Part shown: positions 1 through 7,691 of the stretch, one piece after another
Position numbering within the stretch: the first letter of the stretch is position 1
Layout of the letters: each line of letters opens with the position of its first letter
Source: Cryptosporangium phraense
GTDB taxonomy: Bacteria; Actinomycetota; Actinomycetes; Mycobacteriales; Cryptosporangiaceae
Assembly: GCF_006912135.1 (NCBI RefSeq)
Contig: NZ_VIRS01000003.1
Span: forward strand, 124,001 to 188,000
DNA: 64,000 nt
Direction: 5' to 3'
Notes under the pieces: generated by a model
Told to the model about the DNA's origin: nothing
Databases searched by the model: none
Seen by the model: only the letters and a program-made list of their open reading frames with translations
Made by a program: the position numbers and the translations under genes

Positions 1-39
1 TCGAGCGTCCTTTGGCCGGTAATATCGCGCCTGCGGAGC

Positions 40-165
40 GTGGAGAGCAGTGCTGGTGACAAACTGCGCGACGAGTTAGTCAGATATCACCAGGAGTTGC
101 TTGACGCCGGAAGTCACCGACCGGGCACTATCTCTACCTACATTCAGCATCCCGAGCGACTTACT
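40..165 (+). pseudogene. Integrase-like N-terminal domain fragment
   Basis: An open frame from a GTG reads through a segment resembling the N-terminal DNA-binding domain of tyrosine-recombinase-like proteins: a helix ending LVRYHQELLDAG followed by GTISTYIQHPERL. The resemblance stops at about residue 42, and the frame then runs on into the end of the convergent acetyltransferase gene. No catalytic domain follows. It is most simply a decayed fragment. The window starts only 39 bases upstream, so more of the gene could lie to the left. The assignment rests on motif feel alone and could be wrong. Confidence 0.3.
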
Positions 166-219
166 GTGTTCGCTCCCTGCATTCCAGCCATTGACGAGAA
201 ACGTCCGGTCGTGCCGCGA

Positions 220-717
220 TCAGGGCAGGTGCTTTTCGTAGAGGACTAGGGTCCAGGTCCAGCTTAGTTGATGTTCTCGGCCGACGGCCTGGTAGCCGAG
301 GTTTTCGTAGAAGGCCATGGCCTCGGGTTGGTTGGTGGCAGTGTCCAGGAACATTCGCTGTAGGCCGTTGTGCCGTGCGTGTTGTTCCAACGCGTCCATC
401 AGGGCTCGGCCGATTCCGCGGCGGCGGGTTGCCGGGTGTACGCGGACCCGGAGAATGTTGGCCGCGCCGTTGTGGGCTGGGCGTAGGCCGGCCATGCCGA
501 CGAGATGTCCGTCGAGTTCGGCGACGAGGAACTCGCCGCCGGCTGCGAGGAAGCTGTCGGTGATGTCGGCCAGATCGGGGAAGCCTGGGGGCGGTTGGGT
601 TGCGGGTGGGAGTGGCAGCGGAACAGTGGGGTTGGCGGTGGCGCCGATGTTCGGCAGGTTGTTCAGGGCCCAGATCGTTGAGGCGTCGGCGTCGCGGAAT
701 CGTCGGATCGAGAGCAC
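220..717 (-). CDS. GNAT family N-acetyltransferase
   Basis: A 165-residue protein of the size of a single-domain GNAT acetyltransferase, which moves the acetyl group of acetyl-CoA onto an amine. The acetyl-CoA-binding motif A is clear as RVHPATRRRGIGRALM (about residues 92-107). It is followed by the C-terminal GNAT signature AMAFYENLGYQAVG. Residues 30-50 form a proline-rich insert. The start is a GTG (715-717) with only a weak ribosome-binding site. The gene stands alone and converges on the integrase-like fragment. The acceptor substrate cannot be inferred. Confidence 0.85.
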   Translation of the reverse strand: MLSIRRFRDADASTIWALNNLPNIGATANPTVPLPLPPATQPPPGFPDLADITDSFLAAGGEFLVAELDGHLVGMAGLRPAHNGAANILRVRVHPATRRRGIGRALMDALEQHARHNGLQRMFLDTATNQPEAMAFYENLGYQAVGREHQLSWTWTLVLYEKHLP

Positions 718-874
718 GGTTCGAGAGTGAGCCGTCTCGACCGCCGAGCTCTAGCGATTTCCCGCCCCCTCCACGACCTTCGAGTGCCGTCTCGCGGGAG
801 CCCGGCGGCGATCGTCGGTGGTGGACGCTGCTTGTCGCCGTCGGTCAGCGCGAGGGCGTGTTGTCGGTGGGGCG

Positions 875-1279
875 TCAGACGGCCGGATCCGGGAGGTGGC
901 CTAAGTGGTCGATCACGCGGTCGCGGAGGCGGAGGTACTCCTCCCAGCGGCGCAGCGGGCCGGGTGGACGTGTGACGACGTGCCCGGGGGTGACGATCTG
1001 GCCGGCGCGGAACTGTTCGCGGGTCAGGTCGATGTCGACGCCGCTGGGTAGCCGGTTCCAGTAGTGGAAGCCGTGTTGTTCTCCACGGAGGTGGACTTCG
1101 CCGAGGACGAGGTCGCCGCCGAAAATGTCGTTGACGATCAGCGCGGTGATGTCGCAGTGGCCCCAGGCGGGGTTGTCGGGTCGCCATGGCTCGCGTTCGA
1201 GGTCGTCGGGCGAGCAGGTGTCGGCGGCCCAACTGGAGCGTAGGGCTGCGTCGAGGGTCAGCAGATCCCAGGGAAGCAT
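875..1279 (-). CDS. YunG-like protein
   Basis: A 134-residue soluble protein. The segments WGHCDITALIVNDIFGGD and GFHYWNRLPSGVDIDLTREQF match the YunG-like family as I recall it: a small alpha/beta protein with a conserved Cys early on and a histidine later, reminiscent of a peptidase-like fold. The function of the family is not established. There is no signal peptide or membrane segment. The neighbours are a GNAT and a lectin-like gene, with gaps over 100 bases, so it is probably monocistronic. Confidence 0.65.
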   Translation of the reverse strand: MLPWDLLTLDAALRSSWAADTCSPDDLEREPWRPDNPAWGHCDITALIVNDIFGGDLVLGEVHLRGEQHGFHYWNRLPSGVDIDLTREQFRAGQIVTPGHVVTRPPGPLRRWEEYLRLRDRVIDHLGHLPDPAV

Positions 1280-1392
1280 GCGGAGAGCATCGCACCGGCC
1301 CCTGACGAATCCCGATGGTTCAGACGCCTACCGCTGACTCCGATCGAGTGCACCGACCTGCCGTTGAGCGCCGATCCGGTCCGCGGGGCCCG

Positions 1393-1845
1393 TCAGACCA
1401 GCTGGAACGTGAAGTTGTTCCGCACCTCGTCGCTGTTGTCGTGCGCTTCGATCACGAAGTCGTTGCCCTTCGTGTCGTTGGACAGGAAGACGTTCCATCC
1501 GGTGGAGGGGTGGTGCAACTGGAACTGGCCGCCGCCGACGTCGACGGCGCGGAACAGGTTCCGGTCTTCGTCCCGGTCCGGGTGGGCCTCGACGATGCGG
1601 TCGGGCCCCGCCATGTCGTTCGAGACGAACAGGAACGTGTTGGTGGCTGGGTTGAGCAGCCGGCACCGGCTGCTGTTGGCGATGGGGTACTCGGCTCGGA
1701 ACTCGTTGCGGAACTCGTCTCTGAATGGGTGCGCCTCGACAATGTGGTCGCGGCCTGCCAGATCGTTCGACACGAACAGGAATTGGCCGTTGTGCTGGAC
1801 GCTGAAGAGACGGAAATTGACATTTTCCGGCAGAATGCGCGGCAT
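1393..1845 (-). CDS. Three-fold repeat, beta-trefoil-like protein
   Basis: A 150-residue protein made almost entirely of three homologous repeats of about 48 residues. Each carries the core FVSNDxAGxDxIVEAHPxRDExRNxF; the third copy is the most diverged (VFLSNDTKGNDFVIEAH). Three repeats of this length with alternating hydrophobic positions are typical of beta-trefoil folds such as lectins and fascin-like proteins, so sugar binding is plausible but unproven. There is no signal peptide. The start has a strong site (GAGAGGAG, 7 bases before ATG). The 44-residue Tyr-rich peptide gene lies 280 bases upstream on the same strand. Confidence 0.7.
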   Translation of the reverse strand: MPRILPENVNFRLFSVQHNGQFLFVSNDLAGRDHIVEAHPFRDEFRNEFRAEYPIANSSRCRLLNPATNTFLFVSNDMAGPDRIVEAHPDRDEDRNLFRAVDVGGGQFQLHHPSTGWNVFLSNDTKGNDFVIEAHDNSDEVRNNFTFQLV

Positions 1846-2125
1846 GGTGGAGCTCCTCTCCGAGTTCGGATCCCAGTGTCGGGGCCGGGGAGGACGCGGG
1901 GAATTGGCCGGGGGATGGGGCGGCCGTTGCCGGTTCGGGCAGGCGGTATCAGGGTCAGCACGGTAGGCGGCGCGATACGGTCCGGCCGGCCGGTGCCCGG
2001 AGTAATGTTCCGCACCCGCCGTGATCTGCTGGCCGACGTTCCGCGTCCGATGGTCGCTGGTTCCTCGTTTGGACGTGAAGCGGCCCGGAGCGCGATGTTG
2101 CGTTCCGGGCCGGGTGCTGGGTTGT

Positions 2126-2260
2126 TCAGCTGCAGTAGCTGTAGTCCCAGCAGTCGTTGTAGTGGCGCTTCTTGTGGTGGCGACGGCGCGGGCGGCAGTC
2201 GTAGTCGTACGAGTAGTCGTTGCAGTCGTACGAGTAGTCGTAGTCGTAGCAGCCGCTCAT
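2126..2260 (-). CDS. Tyr/Asp/Cys-rich 44-residue peptide
   Basis: A 44-residue peptide with about ten Tyr, many Asp, five Cys and a basic His/Arg/Lys patch in the middle (RPRRRHHKKRH). The N-terminal half is a YDYDYSYDC-type repeat, encoded by near-identical 21-base direct repeats. I chose ATG 2258-2260 because GGAGG lies 9 bases upstream. A longer frame starting at 2347 has no ribosome-binding site. No family is recognised. The composition suggests metal binding, tyrosine cross-linking or a precursor peptide, but nothing nearby is a recognisable modification enzyme. Confidence 0.5.
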   Translation of the reverse strand: MSGCYDYDYSYDCNDYSYDYDCRPRRRHHKKRHYNDCWDYSYCS

Positions 2261-2400
2261 GTCGTCCAGCCTCCAGAAGCTTTCCGCGGGGCCTGTCCCC
2301 GTGCTGCAGTAAGCCTCCCGCCGGACGACCGCCGGCTCGATCGCCATGACGACGCCGCGAACGTTCGGTTCGCAACACTCGCTTCTGGCTCCCCTCTGTG

Positions 2401-3181
2401 TCAGGAGGCGGTAGGACCGGGCGTCTGGTTGCGGAGCTGGACGGCGTCGATCGGCGCGGTCCCGGCCCAGGATCCGAGGTGCGCCTCGGTCGGGAAGCGG
2501 GTGATGTCGCCGACCTCGACGAGCAGCCGGGCCGGTCCGGACGGGCCGATGCCACGCAGATCCAGCGGGCTGGTCCCGGCCGCCCGCACCAGCTCCTCGA
2601 GTTCCTTGTCGGCGGCTTTGCTACGCCGGCCGACGTCGAGTCTTGCCGGCCGCGTCCCGCGGGCGGACCGTCGCCAGCAGCGCCTCGGACAGAAACTTCT
2701 TCGCCCCACCCGGGATGAGCAGCAACAACAGCTGATGCAGCTGGGACTGGCGGTCGGCCAGAGTCCGCAGTACTGCGAGTTGCTGGTCGTCGACGACTGG
2801 ATGCAACCCCGCCATCCTGGTGCCGACCAACCCGACCGATTGCGCGTCGGTGGCGTCAGTCTTGCGGCCCTGGCCGGTGCGAACACCCGCGCCCTGGCCG
2901 AGAGCTTCGGCGGGACGTCGACGACCTGCGCGCCCTCGCCCAGAAGCCGGGTCGCGACATGCGCGCCGATCCCGGCGCACCCCTCGATCGCCCAGACCTG
3001 GTCCGGCCACTGCGCCACCACCAGGGACGTTCGTCAACAGGCTCACCGACCTCGGTGCGCCCCGAGAACGGCTGGAAACCGGGTCGGAGGGCACCGCTTC
3101 TTCGAGCCGGGCAATACCCTCTCGAGCCATACCGACCCGCAAAGCGACACCCGGCTCGCGCAGGCCAGAAGAGAGCCACAC
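2401..3181 (-). pseudogene. IS110-family transposase remnant
   Basis: Pieces of an IS110-type (DEDD) transposase are spread over two reading frames. WAIEGCAGIGAHVA and the following strand lie in one frame. KTDATDAQSVGLV and the central helical region lie in a second frame. LDLRGIGPSGPARLL and SWAGTAPIDA return to the first. At least two frameshifts are therefore present, and the C-terminal half after the APIDA motif is missing. No terminal repeats were recognised. The boundaries are approximate. It cannot encode an active enzyme. Confidence 0.75.
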
Positions 3182-3371
3182 GACCCGCGTGGGCAGCCGC
3201 CGAAAGCGAGCGACGGACCGGGCGCCTGGACGCTATCCCGCCCGGTGACGTCCTACGACCCAGAAGCCGATGAGAGTGCGTTCAGTCACTCGCGGTGAAG
3301 CGTCGCAGATGGGCTGAGAGCATGCGCCTGACGCCGTGGTCCGGCCCCGCAGTGCTCCGCCTTCTCGTCGT

Positions 3372-4019
3372 TCATCGGGGAAGGTGCCCGTAGAGAAACG
3401 TCCGGATGCCCGCGGTGATGATTGAGTCGACCTCGGCCGAGTCGAGGGTTGCGGCACCTTGGTGCGACCGTTCCATGATCTCGGCGAAAGCCAAGAGGTG
3501 GAACTGGGTCGCCGCGCGCTGTGGATCATCGCCGGCCAGGAGGCCCTGGCGGATGAGTGAATCGAAGTGTCGGGCGAGTTCGGCGCGCGCCGCTTGGGGC
3601 CCGGTGTTCTGCCACGCCTCGCGCGCGTGCGGCGGAAAGTGATTGGCCTCCGAGGTGATGAGGCGGATCAGAGCGAAATGCTCCGCGAATTCGTCCATGG
3701 TGGCCACCCAGGCGTGGGCGACCGCCACCAGGCTCGCTTCCAGATCGGTGGGGAAATCCAGGTGTTGGCGGGTTCGCGCGACGAGGGCGTCTCTGACCTG
3801 CGCCGAACTGTCGGTGAGGACGGACGTGAACAGCGTCTCCTTGTCGCCGAAGTGGTTGTAGACCGTGCGGGTGGAGACGCCGGCTTCCTGGGCGATCGCG
3901 TCGATGCTGGCCCGGGCGTAGCCGTCGCGTGCGAAGACCACACGCGCGCCTCGCCCGATGGCGTCGCGTTTGTCGGCCCAACCCCGGCGTAGCCGGGTCG
4001 GCGTCTCGGCAGGATCCAT
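3372..4019 (-). CDS. TetR family transcriptional regulator
   Basis: A 215-residue TetR-type repressor. The helix-turn-helix lies at about residues 30-60 and ends in the family hallmark VSTRTVYNHFGDKETLF. The C-terminal part (about 80-215) is the helical ligand and dimer domain, with the pattern of the AefR-like C-terminal group. The start ATG is preceded by GGGGAC. It is divergent from the NmrA-type reductase at 4113, and the 93-base gap contains a direct repeat (4035-4070). It therefore probably represses that gene and itself. Confidence 0.9.
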   Translation of the reverse strand: MDPAETPTRLRRGWADKRDAIGRGARVVFARDGYARASIDAIAQEAGVSTRTVYNHFGDKETLFTSVLTDSSAQVRDALVARTRQHLDFPTDLEASLVAVAHAWVATMDEFAEHFALIRLITSEANHFPPHAREAWQNTGPQAARAELARHFDSLIRQGLLAGDDPQRAATQFHLLAFAEIMERSHQGAATLDSAEVDSIITAGIRTFLYGHLPR

Positions 4020-4034
4020 CGTCCGTCCCCAATT

Positions 4035-4070
4035 TTGCAGTTAGCGTTTTACTTTCTTGCAGTCTGCGTT
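4035..4070. promoter_or_regulatory. Direct-repeat candidate operator, tetR/reductase gap
   Basis: Two copies of TTGCAGTnnGCGTT (4035-4048 and 4057-4070) are spaced 22 bases apart, two turns of the helix. They lie in an AT-rich gap between the divergent TetR and reductase genes. The position fits a regulator-binding site controlling both promoters. That TetR binds it is inference. Confidence 0.45.
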
Positions 4071-4112
4071 GTAGCTTACGGCGGCCAGATAACGCGCGCT
4101 GAGGAGTCCTGC

Positions 4113-4988
4113 ATGATCGTCGTCACCGGAGCTACCGGCCAGCTCGGTCGGCTCGTCGTACGGAACCTGCTCGATCTGGTCGCGGCCGACCAGATCGCCG
4201 TCCTGGTCCGTGACCCGGCGCGCGCCACCCACCCGGCCGAACACGGCATCGAGGTTCGGGTCGCCGACCACGACGTCCCGGCTTCACTCGCCGACGCCTT
4301 CCAGGCCGGAGACCGCGTGCTGCTCATCTCGGGCAACCAGTTCGGAGCACGCCGCGCTCAGCACGACGCTGTCATCGACGCGGCGAAGGCCGCCGACGTC
4401 ACGCTCCTGGCCTACACCAGCATCCTCGGCGGTCCGGACACCCGATTCGTGGTCGCCGACGACCACCACGCCACCGAACGGGCGATCGAAGGCTCAGGAC
4501 TGCCGTTCAGCTTCCTGCGCAACGGCTGGTACACCGAGAACTACACCGCACAACTGCCCACCGTGCTGGAGCACGGCGCAGTCGTCGGAACCGCCGCCCC
4601 CGGCTCACGACTGGCGACCGCCACCCGCAACGATTACGCCGCGGCCGCGGCCGCCGTCCTCGCGGGAAACGGCCACGAGAACACCGTCTACGAATTGAGC
4701 GGCGACGAGGCCTGGAGCCTGCACGAGTACGCCACCGAAGTCTCCCGGCAGTCGGGACAGGACATCACCTACCGGCAGATCCCGGCCGCCGAATACCGGC
4801 AAATGCTCGCCGGCAGTGGCCTTCCTGAAGCGATGATCGACGTCTTCCTCGAAACCGAGGACGCCATCGAGCGGGGCGAACTGGCGACCGTCACCGGCGA
4901 TCTGCGCCGTCTGATCGGTCGCCCGAGCACCAGCCTCGCTGAAGTCATCCGCGATCAGATGAAAGCATGCACGGACCCCGCAGTTTGA
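4113..4988 (+). CDS. NmrA-like NAD(P)H-dependent oxidoreductase (QorB type)
   Basis: A 291-residue Rossmann protein of the NmrA/QorB group of atypical short-chain dehydrogenases. The dinucleotide loop VTGATGQLGRLV is at residues 4-15. The segments LLAYTSILGG and LPFSFLRNGWYTENY are typical of quinone oxidoreductase 2. Such enzymes reduce quinones with NADPH or act as redox sensors. I start at ATG 4113, which has GAGGAG 7 bases upstream; the frame extends 26 codons further up, but that part runs into the operator region. It is divergent from a TetR gene, a frequent arrangement for stress-inducible quinone reductases. Confidence 0.85.
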   Translation: MIVVTGATGQLGRLVVRNLLDLVAADQIAVLVRDPARATHPAEHGIEVRVADHDVPASLADAFQAGDRVLLISGNQFGARRAQHDAVIDAAKAADVTLLAYTSILGGPDTRFVVADDHHATERAIEGSGLPFSFLRNGWYTENYTAQLPTVLEHGAVVGTAAPGSRLATATRNDYAAAAAAVLAGNGHENTVYELSGDEAWSLHEYATEVSRQSGQDITYRQIPAAEYRQMLAGSGLPEAMIDVFLETEDAIERGELATVTGDLRRLIGRPSTSLAEVIRDQMKACTDPAV

Positions 4989-5149
4989 ACACCCGCAGCT
5001 ATGCGATCGAGCAGAAGCCGCCAGCGCCACCGTCTCACCCAACTGCCGCTGAGCGCGCGAAGCGCCGACCGTTCAGCCGACGAGCCCATTGTCGTGATCA
5101 GGGTCCGTAGTCGTTCCACTCCACGAACTGGTCACAGACACTTCACGAA

Positions 5150-6223
5150 TCAAGGGCGAACGAGGCCTCGGCCCGTGATCAACGGAAGGTCCAAAGAAGT
5201 GAGCAGCCCCGGCGCCGCCTCCACCACCGCCGGCACCGCGTTCACCAACCGCATCGCTGTCGCCTTCAGCCCCGCCGTGTTGTGGTCTCCGTCCGACGCC
5301 ATCATCGTCATGTCCAGCACATATGTCGGCTCCCCGGTCACGACCACCCGGTACCCGCCCTGACCCGTCGGCTGGGGCCAGTCCGGACCCAGGTCGGGAC
5401 GCAGACGGGTGATGTGCTCCAGCACGCACACGGCTCGGCCGTTTCGTATGCCTCGGACCTCGAAGCGCAGCGCGGCCGCAGTGCCCTTGCCGATCGAGCC
5501 CGACGGGATGTCGAAATCCTCCGGGGCCGGCAGTCTCGTCCACGACTCCTCGACCGCGTCCAGCTCGACGTCCAACCCGGCCGCCAGCTGGCGCACCACC
5601 GAACCCCAGGCGAAGCTCAGCACGCCCGGCTGCAACAGCATCGGCAGGTCGTCGTCGACCGGGCGGCCGAAGCCCATGATGTCGAACAGCACGGTCGGGT
5701 TGTCGTAAGTGGAGTAGTCGAGGATCTCCAGGCAGCGGACCTCGTCGATGCGCTCGGAGATCCCGGTCAGCGTGAGCGCCATCCAGTCGTTGGCCCAGCC
5801 CGGGTCGATGCCGTTGATCCAGAGCGACGCTTGCCCCCTCTCCGCCGCCTCGGTGAGCGGCGCGAGCATGGAATCGGGGATGACGCCGTAGGGGTACTGC
5901 AGGAACACCGGCCCGGAGGCGACGACGTCGATGCCGTTCTCCAGCAGCCGGGTCAGGTCGCCGATCGCCTCCATCAGGCGGTCGTCGGCCATCGCGGTGT
6001 AGACGACGCAGTCCGGCTTCCCGGCGATCAGCGCGTCGGCGTCGGTGGTGGCCTCCACGCCGAGGTGCCGGCCGAGGCCGGCCAGTTCGCCGGCGTCGCG
6101 ACCGGCCTTGGCCGGGTTGCTGACGAACACGCCGGCGAGCTCGAGGTCGGGCCGCGCGTCGATGCCGGCGATCGCGTGCCGGCCGACGTTGCCGGTGCTC
6201 CATTGCACTACCCGGTACGTCAT
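5150..6223 (-). CDS. DapB-like NAD(P)H-dependent amine dehydrogenase family protein
   Basis: A 357-residue protein beginning with a Rossmann motif (VVQWSTGNVGRHAI, residues 4-17). It then follows the pattern of the dihydrodipicolinate-reductase-like family common in mycobacteria and relatives, which includes 2,4-diaminopentanoate dehydrogenase. Most members are uncharacterised, so the substrate is unknown. It starts 11 bases after the SDR gene ends, indicating one operon transcribed from the 7.0 kb side. The KstR-like site in front of that gene would control both. No membrane segments are seen. Confidence 0.75.
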   Translation of the reverse strand: MTYRVVQWSTGNVGRHAIAGIDARPDLELAGVFVSNPAKAGRDAGELAGLGRHLGVEATTDADALIAGKPDCVVYTAMADDRLMEAIGDLTRLLENGIDVVASGPVFLQYPYGVIPDSMLAPLTEAAERGQASLWINGIDPGWANDWMALTLTGISERIDEVRCLEILDYSTYDNPTVLFDIMGFGRPVDDDLPMLLQPGVLSFAWGSVVRQLAAGLDVELDAVEESWTRLPAPEDFDIPSGSIGKGTAAALRFEVRGIRNGRAVCVLEHITRLRPDLGPDWPQPTGQGGYRVVVTGEPTYVLDMTMMASDGDHNTAGLKATAMRLVNAVPAVVEAAPGLLTSLDLPLITGRGLVRP

Positions 6224-6234
6224 CGTGGTGCTCC

Positions 6235-7020
6235 TCAGAGGTCCGGCAGGCCGAGGTCGAGGTTGGGCTGACGCAGGCCGCCGTCGACCTCCAGCACGGT
6301 GCCGGTGACGTAGCTCCCGGCCGGGGAGGCCAGGTAGACGACTGCGGCGGCGATGTCTTCCGGTGCGCCGATCCGGCGCAGCGGGGTGTTCTGCTCCATC
6401 TGCGTCCGCAGCTCGTCGTTTTCCAGAACGAGTTCTAATGCGGACGTGGCGACCGAGCCGACGGCGATCGCGTTGACCCGCACGCGCGGGGCGAGGTCGG
6501 CGGCGGCGAGTTTCGTGTAGTGGGCGAGCGCGGCCTTGGCGGTGCCGTAGGCGGCGTACCCGCGGGCCGGCAGCCGGCCCATGACCGACGAGACGTTGAC
6601 GATCGCGCCGTTCGTCTCGAGCAGGGCCGGGGCGGCCGCGGTGATCAGCGCGTGCGCGGTGGAGACGTTGAACCGGAACGCGGACTCCAGCCGCCGGACC
6701 GACGTCTTCATCAGCGGCCGGGGCATCTCCCCGCCCACGTTGTTGACGACGAGGTCGAGCCGCCCGAACGCGGTCGTCGCGCGATCGGCCAGCCCGGCCG
6801 CGTTGTCGGGGTCGGAGAGGTCGGCGACGACGATCTCGGCCTTGCGCCCGAGGGCCGAGATCCGGTCGGCGACCTCCTGGAGCTGGGGCTCGGTGCGGGC
6901 GGCGAGGAGCACGTCGGCGCCGGCCTCGGCGAGCCCGAGCGCGGTGGCGGCTCCGATGCCCCGCCCGGCGCCGGTGACGACCGCAACGCGCCCATCCAGC
7001 CGAAACCGTTCCAGAATCAT
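6235..7020 (-). CDS. Short-chain dehydrogenase/reductase
   Basis: A 261-residue classical SDR. It has the cofactor motif [11 protein letters not shown] (residues 15-25), VNNVGG in place of NNAG, a catalytic Ser in IVNVSSVMG, and [11 protein letters not shown] giving the Tyr-x3-Lys pair. The C-terminal GTVLEVDGG is typical. The length matches the family. It is the first gene of a two-gene unit with the DapB-like gene. Actinobacterial homologues often act in lipid or steroid catabolism, and the site 7029-7042 matches the KstR consensus; the substrate itself is not deducible. Codon 195 is a TTA. Confidence 0.9.
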   Translation of the reverse strand: MILERFRLDGRVAVVTGAGRGIGAATALGLAEAGADVLLAARTEPQLQEVADRISALGRKAEIVVADLSDPDNAAGLADRATTAFGRLDLVVNNVGGEMPRPLMKTSVRRLESAFRFNVSTAHALITAAAPALLETNGAIVNVSSVMGRLPARGYAAYGTAKAALAHYTKLAAADLAPRVRVNAIAVGSVATSALELVLENDELRTQMEQNTPLRRIGAPEDIAAAVVYLASPAGSYVTGTVLEVDGGLRQPNLDLGLPDL

Positions 7021-7028
7021 GGCCGGAC

Positions 7029-7042
7029 TGTAACAGGTTCTA
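7029..7042. promoter_or_regulatory. KstR-like palindromic operator
   Basis: TGTAACAGGTTCTA fits TNNAACNNGTTNNA, the published consensus of KstR, the TetR-type repressor of cholesterol catabolism in mycobacteria and rhodococci. The site is 8 bases upstream of the SDR start codon, where a bound repressor would block transcription. The consensus is short, so chance or another TetR protein remains possible. Confidence 0.45.
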
Positions 7043-7125
7043 GAAGGAGTAGCGTCCGCGTCGTGCTGCTCGACCGGCCGCGAAGGCGTTCACCAACGGC
7101 TCGTGCGTTCCGCCCGACGCGACGG

Positions 7126-7632
7126 TCAAGGCCTACGGCGGCTGCTGGCCGCCAGCCGTTTGTTCGCGGCCGTGCTGGCCTCGGTGAGGCGGGACACGAA
7201 CGCGACGACCCGGCGGAGCTCCTCGGCGCTCGTCGTGGTGAAGACCTCCGCGATCTCGGCGCCGGCCATGGCCAGGAATTCCCGGGCCTGTTCGCGCGCG
7301 GCCGGCTCGGGCCGCAGCGTGACCCGGCGCCGATCCGCGTGCTCGCGGCTGCGTCGGACGTGACCGGCCGCCTCCAGCCGGTTCAGCAGCACGGTGGTCG
7401 CGCCGGACGTCATGCCGAGCTGGCGGGAGAGGTCGGCCGGGGAGAGCGGCTCGTCGTCCTCCGCGGCCCAGACGATGTGGCCGAGCGCGTTCGCGTCCGA
7501 GGTCGGCAGGTTCATCCAGGCCGCCAGGTGCTGGTTCAGCTCCGCGAAGCTGACCGCCCAGTCCCGCAGCCGCTGCATCGCCGCGGTCTGCTCCGGCGTC
7601 CAGTCGGCGGTCAGCGGGTCGACTCTCGTCAT
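7126..7632 (-). CDS. MarR family transcriptional regulator
   Basis: A 168-residue MarR regulator. The winged helix spans about residues 55-110, with SPADLSRQLGMTSGATTVLLNRLEAAG as the recognition region and REHADRRRVTL as the wing. The ATG at 7630-7632 is preceded by GGAACG. A frame extending 23 codons further upstream would run into the operator, so I reject it. The gene is divergent from a flavin monooxygenase, a standard MarR pairing in which a phenolic or aromatic ligand relieves repression. Confidence 0.9.
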   Translation of the reverse strand: MTRVDPLTADWTPEQTAAMQRLRDWAVSFAELNQHLAAWMNLPTSDANALGHIVWAAEDDEPLSPADLSRQLGMTSGATTVLLNRLEAAGHVRRSREHADRRRVTLRPEPAAREQAREFLAMAGAEIAEVFTTTSAEELRRVVAFVSRLTEASTAANKRLAASSRRRP

Positions 7633-7644
7633 GCACGTTCCTTT

Positions 7645-7670
7645 GCTCTGCAGTAGCTTCACTGTAAAGC
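7645..7670. promoter_or_regulatory. Palindromic candidate MarR operator
   Basis: GCTCTGCAGT and ACTGTAAAGC flank a 6-base centre and match as an inverted repeat at 8 of 10 positions. A tighter 13-base near-palindrome, CTTCACTGTAAAG (7657-7669), lies inside. It is centred in the 59-base gap between the divergent MarR and monooxygenase genes, where a MarR dimer would be expected to bind. Confidence 0.5.
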
Positions 7671-7691
7671 ACGAGCAGCGAGGGGCAATAA

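Noticed and set aside
1315-2349. 344-residue plus-strand open frame
   Set aside because: It is the antisense shadow of the lectin-like and Tyr-rich peptide genes; it is Ser/Arg/Val-rich, lacks a ribosome-binding site and has no family pattern.
2401-3181. Active insertion sequence
   Set aside because: The IS110-type gene is frameshifted and lacks its C-terminal half; no terminal repeats are seen.
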